Assembly: GCA_030642995.1 (NCBI GenBank)
Contig: DAOWMR010000171.1
Coordinates: forward strand, 1 to 6,285
DNA from: Spirochaetales bacterium
GTDB taxonomy: Bacteria; Spirochaetota; Spirochaetia; DSM-27196; SLST01
Direction: 5' to 3'
Length of the DNA stretch: 6,285 bases
This document shows, piece after piece, positions 1 through 3,857 of this stretch. How positions within the stretch are numbered: the first letter of the stretch is position 1; every line of letters starts with the position of its first letter. The translations under genes and the position numbers were made by a program. The notes beneath the pieces were generated by a model. It worked only from the letters and a program-made list of their open reading frames with translations, ran no database searches and was not told where the DNA came from.

Positions 1-1508
1 ATGGAGTTGGAGAGATCAAACGCAAAGTCCCGCGCCGTCCCGTCTTCATACTGGATGACGAGCAGTTGATAGCGAATCTGCGGAAGCGGTCGATCAATGG
101 TCTCGAGGTCGGTGAGGAAGCGCGCTCGCTCCTCAGCCGTTCCTCGAAAAAAGAAGCGGGTGGGGTCGCCCGTTGGAACGATGCTGCCCGGGGACGCCGA
201 TGCGGGGAGATTCTCCCGAAGCATCTCTACCTTGATGTGTTCCAGTTCAATCGGCACCGTCATCGGTGGGATATCGATCATGGCGAGATATCGATTGAGA
301 TCTTCCGCCTGCTCGTCGGTCGCGAGGGTGATGAATGATGCGTCATCCGGGAGCGGGGTGATGGTGAGCCCGGACAGGTGTCGAGGCAGCAGCGACGGCA
401 GCGCCGAAATGGAAACGCTGGTCACCGTGAACCGATGGTACTCTCTGTCCGTCGGCGGAACGTCGATCTCCCGGATCACCGATACGATCCGATCCACCGC
501 CAACGGTGTCCCGGTGACGCTGAGTGTATTGCCCGCGCGATCCGGCCTCAGGGTGGTTCCAGCTGTCTGTTCGGGCGGGAGCGCGTCCATGAGTGACGCG
601 AGGGGCAGGTGCTCGGGCCGAATAATTACCGTCCGTTGAGAACGAGCGAGGGCGGCCAGCGGCGCCGCATCGGAGATGTAGTAGATTCCGTCAACCACCG
701 AGTACTGCGCATCGCCTCGCTCGCAGATCAGGGTAAGGAGGCCATCGAACAGCTTGTCGGAAAACGAGAGATCCGTAATCGTCGGCGAGCTTCGCTTGAG
801 CATCTGATACTCCCGCTCTCCGACGTCAAACAGCCGGGAAACGAGATCCGAGAATGTGGCGCTCGGAACGGCCGCACTGTAGCGATCGTGTTCGCGGGTG
901 ATCCAATTCGCCCGCACCGCGGCGGCACCGGGCGACGGCCCGCGCGATGATCCGCCGGCCGGGTCCATGCGGCGCAGGACGAATGCCCCGCGTTCCGTGA
1001 TGAGTTCGTGATCCGGCAGCTGTGTAACGATCTGTGCGAGTATCTCATCAAGCGCGGCATCGCGGACGTGGTAGGTGATGTACAGGGCGGGAAGCCGATC
1101 AAAGAGTATCGGCAGCTCTGCCTCCCGCGAGAGGTGCCGGAGGAGCGCTCCAACGTCTGCTGAAGGAGCGTCAACGCTGAAGCATCCCTGCCCGGTTGTG
1201 GCAACGCGTATGGCTGAGACGCTGAAGATCGATCCCGAGTGCGTGACGAAGAGGTTGAATCGGGATGCGAGGGCGGCCATCGCAGACTCAAAGTTGGTAT
1301 CAGTGAAGTAGAACGACGCGGTGCCGGCAACCGTCTCGTCCGGGATGACCGAGTTTCCCGTCACACTCCCGAGGGCCACAAGAATGTCGCGAACCGGAGC
1401 GTTGACGAACTCGAGATCATCTATCTGCTGACCGTAAAGCGGCGCAGTTGCAGCGAGTGCGCCGGTCGCCACGATTAACAATCGAACCCATCCGAAACGA
1501 AAATTCAT
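1..1508 (-). CDS. Secretin (GspD/PilQ type), C-terminus cut off by window edge
   Basis: This is a probable outer-membrane ring channel of a type II secretion or type IV pilus-like system. The frame is open from ATG at 1508 to the left edge, giving 502 codons without a stop. Residues 1-27 look like a Sec signal peptide: basic start, hydrophobic stretch L-L-I-V-A-T-G-A-L-A-A, likely cleavage near L-Y-G/Q-Q. Three STN/N0-like alpha/beta modules follow at about 31-98, 109-180 and 210-280. Three secretin_N-like modules lie at about 292-352, 357-415 and 417-474, ending in I-D-V-P-P, I-D-I-P-P and I-D-R-P. At about 476 Q-I-R-Y-Q-L-L-V-I-Q-Y marks the entry to the secretin core, most of which is outside. 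The start is set by a GGAGAG site 8 bases upstream and by the ATGA overlap with the prepilin peptidase stop. That peptidase neighbour supports the assignment. Whether it is a GspD, PilQ or another secretin cannot be decided without the core and further neighbours. Confidence 0.85.
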   Translation of the reverse strand, partial: MNFRFGWVRLLIVATGALAATAPLYGQQIDDLEFVNAPVRDILVALGSVTGNSVIPDETVAGTASFYFTDTNFESAMAALASRFNLFVTHSGSIFSVSAIRVATTGQGCFSVDAPSADVGALLRHLSREAELPILFDRLPALYITYHVRDAALDEILAQIVTQLPDHELITERGAFVLRRMDPAGGSSRGPSPGAAAVRANWITREHDRYSAAVPSATFSDLVSRLFDVGEREYQMLKRSSPTITDLSFSDKLFDGLLTLICERGDAQYSVVDGIYYISDAAPLAALARSQRTVIIRPEHLPLASLMDALPPEQTAGTTLRPDRAGNTLSVTGTPLAVDRIVSVIREIDVPPTDREYHRFTVTSVSISALPSLLPRHLSGLTITPLPDDASFITLATDEQAEDLNRYLAMIDIPPMTVPIELEHIKVEMLRENLPASASPGSIVPTGDPTRFFFRGTAEERARFLTDLETIDRPLPQIRYQLLVIQYEDGTARDFAFDLSNS

Positions 1509-1960
1509 AGAAAGCACTCTCCGGGGAGGACCTCTCCCATCATTGCGATGATTGCACCACCTATGAGGAACGGGCCAAACGGGACTCCTGATTCATTTCG
1601 GAGAATACCTGTCACGATAACGCCTGCGAGCGCCAGAGCCGCACTCGCACCAAGCGCGACAAGAATCCCCGGCCACCCCGTGAACAGCGCGAGGCTCGCC
1701 GAGAGTTTGATGTCTCCCCATCCCAGTCCGCCGGCAGTAACGATTCGGGCGGTGAGCGGAATGAGCAGCCCAAAGCTCACGGCAATTGCCATCTCCCACC
1801 ACGTTCCCCGCGACGTGACCACCCAGAGGAATCCTCCGGTGACAAAGGCGGAGATCGTGAGCCTGTCCGGGATGCGCCGGTGGCGAAGATCCCAGATGCA
1901 GGTTGGGATGCCGAGCAGCGCGACGGCGATGAAACGACTGAGAATCACGGCGATATTCAA
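1505..1960 (-). CDS. Prepilin peptidase, short A24-family form
   Basis: This is a probable inner-membrane aspartyl protease that removes the leader of type IV prepilins or type II pseudopilins. At 151 residues it is about the size of the peptidase domain alone. The N-terminal methyltransferase region with its paired CPxC zinc motifs, found in PilD/GspO, is absent, so the layout resembles CpaA/TadV or archaeal enzymes. The expected catalytic aspartates are present: D24 in W-D-L-R-H-R-R-I-P-D, and D83 in G-L-G-W-G-D-I-K, the GxGD signature. V-P-F-G-P-F-L-I-G-G-A at 126-136 matches the conserved last-helix motif. Hydrophobic segments suggest five or six membrane helices. The start is TTG at 1960 with GGAG 6 bases upstream; an in-frame TGA at 2000-2002 prevents much extension, and GTG at codon 5 is a weaker alternative. 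The stop overlaps the secretin ATG by 4 bases, implying translational coupling. Confidence 0.88.
   Translation of the reverse strand: MNIAVILSRFIAVALLGIPTCIWDLRHRRIPDRLTISAFVTGGFLWVVTSRGTWWEMAIAVSFGLLIPLTARIVTAGGLGWGDIKLSASLALFTGWPGILVALGASAALALAGVIVTGILRNESGVPFGPFLIGGAIIAMMGEVLPGECFL
1517..1522 (-). promoter_or_regulatory. Ribosome binding site of the secretin gene
   Basis: GGAGAG on the minus strand lies 8 bases before the ATG at 1508, inside the last codons of the prepilin peptidase gene. It supports the ATG that overlaps the upstream TGA. Confidence 0.6.
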
Positions 1961-2016
1961 GCGGCGCTCCGGTTTTCCCTGTAGGAAGTGGACAGGCAGT
2001 CATCGAAAGTGGACAT
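1957..2016 (-). CDS. Possible 19-residue leader peptide ahead of prepilin peptidase
   Basis: This is a short frame starting ATG at 2016 and stopping at TGA 1957-1959, so its stop overlaps the peptidase start as TTGA. AAGAGG sits 4 bases before the ATG, a usable ribosome binding site. The peptide is hydrophilic (M-S-T-F-D-D-C-L-S-T-S-Y-R-E-N-R-S-A-A), with no signal peptide or recognisable motif. The arrangement would allow coupled re-initiation at the weak TTG start downstream. It may equally be a chance frame, since short frames of this length are common and no family can be recognised. Confidence 0.3.
   Translation of the reverse strand: MSTFDDCLSTSYRENRSAA
1967..1970 (-). promoter_or_regulatory. 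Ribosome binding site deciding the TTG start of the prepilin peptidase
   Basis: On the minus strand GGAG is followed by six bases (CGCCGC) and then TTG at 1960. The spacing suits translation start and is the main reason for choosing this non-ATG start over the GTG four codons later. The site lies inside the possible 19-codon leader frame. Confidence 0.55.
1986..2015. repeat. Direct repeat AAGTGGACA, two copies 21 bases apart
   Basis: AAGTGGACA occurs at 1986-1994 and again at 2007-2015, a start-to-start distance of 21 bases, or two helical turns. This could place both copies on the same face of the DNA as a regulator binding site between the divergent operons. Both copies also lie within the possible leader frame, which contains the matching peptide repeat C-L-S-T-S / M-S-T only in part, so the repeat is not explained by coding. 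The regulator, if any, is unknown. Confidence 0.4.
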
Positions 2017-2060
2017 CGGTCCTCTTAACGCCGGGGATTGATCTCCTGCTTCGATCTGCC

Positions 2061-2066
2061 GGGGAG
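2061..2066 (+). promoter_or_regulatory. Ribosome binding site deciding the lipoprotein ATG start
   Basis: GGGGAG is followed by four bases (TTCA) and ATG at 2071. It favours this ATG over the in-frame TTG at 2038, which would add 11 residues before the signal peptide and has no comparable site in front of it. Confidence 0.55.
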
Positions 2067-2070
2067 TTCA

Positions 2071-2541
2071 ATGGAAAACCGAAACTGCAGAGTCGCACAG
2101 CGTTCATTCGCGTGTGTCGCGGTCATTCTCGGCATCTTCGCGTCCTGCGCGGTTCCTCTGTTGGGGCCGGCGCCCATTGAGTACGAATCCGTCACCACGC
2201 TGATTGGTGACAGAGGCGCGCTCCACTCGGTTGCGGGTCTCTACTACACAATTGGAAACACGACAGACCGCGAAATCGTCGGACTTGAGATCGATTTTTC
2301 TCTCTTTGATGACGCCGGTGCACCGGTTCCTGCCTTTGGAGCCAACAGCTTCACGGCAGCCGTGCACTGCCGGGTTTCGGCGGGGAAGTCCGCCTCGCTC
2401 TGCACGAGCCTTGATGATCACGTGCCGTTCGAGACCGTCTCACTCGCGGTGAGTCGCTTTCGGGTGACCACGGCAACCTTTGCCGACGGCTCAGTCTGGC
2501 GGAATCCCGGCAGTTACGTGTACCAGGGAGACATGGAGTGA
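2071..2541 (+). CDS. Small secreted lipoprotein of unknown function, beta-rich
   Basis: This is a 156-residue protein with a lipoprotein signal peptide: basic N-terminus (M-E-N-R-N-C-R), hydrophobic C-V-A-V-I-L-G-I-F-A-S, then C26 as the probable lipidated cysteine. The lipobox F-A-S-C has Phe at -3 instead of the usual Leu, a relaxation known from spirochaetal lipoproteins. The mature part of about 130 residues reads as alternating beta strands. G-L-Y-Y-T-I-G-N-T-T-D-R-E-I followed by I-D-F-S-L-F-D-D-A-G-A-P-V-P resembles small immunoglobulin-like FxLYD-type domains, but I cannot assign a family. C100 and C111 could form a disulfide. It is the first gene of a three-gene run; its TGA overlaps the GTG of the C11 peptidase. 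A partner, anchor or inhibitor role for the downstream peptidase or RHS protein is inference only. A TTG at 2038 is a less likely start. Confidence 0.75.
   Translation: MENRNCRVAQRSFACVAVILGIFASCAVPLLGPAPIEYESVTTLIGDRGALHSVAGLYYTIGNTTDREIVGLEIDFSLFDDAGAPVPAFGANSFTAAVHCRVSAGKSASLCTSLDDHVPFETVSLAVSRFRVTTATFADGSVWRNPGSYVYQGDME
2526..2530 (+). promoter_or_regulatory. Ribosome binding site supporting the GTG start of the C11 peptidase
   Basis: GGGAG lies 7 bases before GTG at 2538, within the last codons of the lipoprotein gene. It supports the GTG that overlaps the preceding stop as GTGA; the resulting N-terminus gives a complete lipoprotein signal peptide. Confidence 0.55.
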
Positions 2542-3857
2542 GCCGCGCACCGGGCCATACCGCCCGCGCCCTGGTGGCCTCCGTGATCGTCATCTGCTTG
2601 CTTGCCGGCTGTTCCGCGGCGACGGTCATCGGCCCGCTCGATACCACCGTACTCGGTAGCGGCGCAAGCAACTGGCTCGTGCTCCTGTACATGAGTGCGG
2701 ACAACGATCTGGAGGCCCAGGCTATCGAGGACCTCAACGAACTCGAGGGTGTGGACCTCTCAGGGTCGGGCATCACCGTGCTTGCCCTTGTCGATCGGAT
2801 TGCCGGTTACGACGCCTCCAACGGCGACTGGACCGGCACCCGACTCTACGAGATCGTCCACGATCCCGACGGGATTGACGGCGAGATCAACTCCATGCCC
2901 ATTGCGGCAGCCGAACTCGGCATAGATCCGTTCGGTGAGGAGGTGGAGCTGGATCTGTCGGACCCGGCCATCCTTGATGCGCTCCTTTCGTTTGGGGACG
3001 CGCAGTACGCTCCCGAGCACCTGGCGCTGGTGATCTGGGGTCATGGCACGGGGTACCGGGCAACCGGCTTTGACGACACCTCGGGTGGGGACGCCCTCTT
3101 CACCGCGGAGCTTGCAGCGGCCATTGAAGGCCATCACGTCGATGCGATCGCGTTCGACACCTGTTTCTCAGCATCTATCGAAGTTGCGTATGAACTGCGT
3201 CGTTGCGCGGGGATCATGATCGGCTCGCAGGACCTCATCCCTGCCGATGGATGGGAATACGACGATCTGCTGACCCGATTCGCCGGTTCCGGCCAAACGC
3301 CGGCGGATTTCGGTGATGCAGCCGTTGAGAGCTTCCAATCGAACTACGGTTCGTTCTCGTCGGGGACAATTTCGGTGATCGATCTCGGATCGATCGACTC
3401 CGTCAATCTGGCTCTCAACGAGCTCAGCGATCAGCTCCATGCTTCCATTCCCGACTCAAGCTATCGAGACGACCTTCGGGAAAGCCTCTTCTACAACGTC
3501 GAGGACTTCTACACCACTCCCGGCGACCTCGCCATCGATCTCCGGCACATGGCCGAGGTGGTCGGTCGGGACTACGATCTCGCCGACGCGGCAGCCGCGG
3601 CGCTGGACGCAGCCGTGGCGAATGCGGTCGTCACCCAGTGGTTCAACCCGGCCGGCAATCCATTCGCGGGTGGACTCTCGGTGCACTACATTCCGCTGGC
3701 CGGGAATGGGAGTGCCGAGCTTTCACACGACATTGCCTACTTCCGAGGCGCCGATCCGGAGTCGCCACTCGAGTTCGTCGCCGACTCAACCTGGGTCCCG
3801 ACGCTTCCTGATGGTCCGGGGCTGTTGCATCGGCTCTTCTACGAGGTGATGGAATGA
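2538..3857 (+). CDS. Clostripain-family (peptidase C11) cysteine peptidase, lipoprotein
   Basis: This is a 439-residue predicted exported cysteine peptidase of the clostripain (C11) family, whose characterised members cut after Arg or Lys. The N-terminus is a lipoprotein signal peptide with lipobox L-L-A-G-C and lipidated C25. The catalytic domain begins near residue 46 with N-W-L-V-L-L-Y-M-S-A-D-N-D-L-E, the usual first strand and D-N-D-L-E motif. The His/Cys pair is present: H169 in L-V-I-W-G-H-G-T-G-Y and C209 in I-A-F-D-T-C-F-S-A-S-I-E-V-A-Y-E-L. S-Q-D-L-I-P-A-D-G-W-E-Y at 230-241 matches the conserved downstream loop. The C-terminal part (about 340-420), with G-G-L-S-V-H-Y-I-P, is also family-like. 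The protein appears complete. The GTG start overlaps the lipoprotein stop and the TGA overlaps the RHS start by 4 bases, so the three are probably made together. Peptidase activity is well supported; that the RHS protein is its substrate is inference. Confidence 0.92.
   Translation: MSRAPGHTARALVASVIVICLLAGCSAATVIGPLDTTVLGSGASNWLVLLYMSADNDLEAQAIEDLNELEGVDLSGSGITVLALVDRIAGYDASNGDWTGTRLYEIVHDPDGIDGEINSMPIAAAELGIDPFGEEVELDLSDPAILDALLSFGDAQYAPEHLALVIWGHGTGYRATGFDDTSGGDALFTAELAAAIEGHHVDAIAFDTCFSASIEVAYELRRCAGIMIGSQDLIPADGWEYDDLLTRFAGSGQTPADFGDAAVESFQSNYGSFSSGTISVIDLGSIDSVNLALNELSDQLHASIPDSSYRDDLRESLFYNVEDFYTTPGDLAIDLRHMAEVVGRDYDLADAAAAALDAAVANAVVTQWFNPAGNPFAGGLSVHYIPLAGNGSAELSHDIAYFRGADPESPLEFVADSTWVPTLPDGPGLLHRLFYEVME
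3843..3850 (+). promoter_or_regulatory. Strong ribosome binding site of the RHS gene
   Basis: GAGGTGAT matches eight consecutive positions of the canonical Shine-Dalgarno sequence and ends 3 bases before ATG at 3854. It lies in the codons for the last residues of the C11 peptidase and supports independent, strong translation of the RHS gene despite the overlap. Confidence 0.65.

Larger units (their letters stand above)
1961..2070. other. Divergent intergenic region between the two operons
   Basis: These 110 bases separate the prepilin peptidase start (minus) from the lipoprotein start (plus) and must contain, or adjoin, the promoters of both operons if they are transcribed locally. I found no -35/-10 pair close to the sigma-70 consensus in either direction. 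TTGATC at 2038 (plus) is too near the coding start, and TTGAAC at 2067-2072 (minus) has no acceptable -10 at 17 bases. What can be seen is a 9-base direct repeat, a possible short leader frame and the ribosome binding sites listed separately. Confidence 0.6.

Noticed and set aside
97..639. Plus-strand frame of 180 codons
   Set aside because: It is antisense to the secretin frame; the translation is Ser/Arg/Val-rich without domain motifs.
728..1330. Minus-strand frame of 200 codons in another frame of the secretin gene
   Set aside because: It overlaps the better-supported secretin frame and gives a Ser/Arg/Pro-rich low-quality translation.
1517..1530. Inverted repeat CTCC/GGAG near the secretin start
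   Set aside because: The stem is 4 bases with a 2-base loop, too small for a terminator or riboswitch; the GGAG half is explained as a ribosome binding site.
2030..2065. GCCGGGGA occurring twice (2030-2037 and 2058-2065)
   Set aside because: It is an 8-base GC-rich repeat whose second copy is largely the ribosome binding site of the lipoprotein; chance is sufficient.
2038..2070. Upstream TTG start for the lipoprotein
   Set aside because: It would place 11 extra residues before the signal peptide and lacks a good ribosome binding site; ATG at 2071 has GGGGAG at suitable spacing.
1548..2180. Plus-strand frame of 210 codons crossing the intergenic region
   Set aside because: It is antisense to the prepilin peptidase, whose catalytic motifs are clear, and it runs out of frame into the lipoprotein gene.
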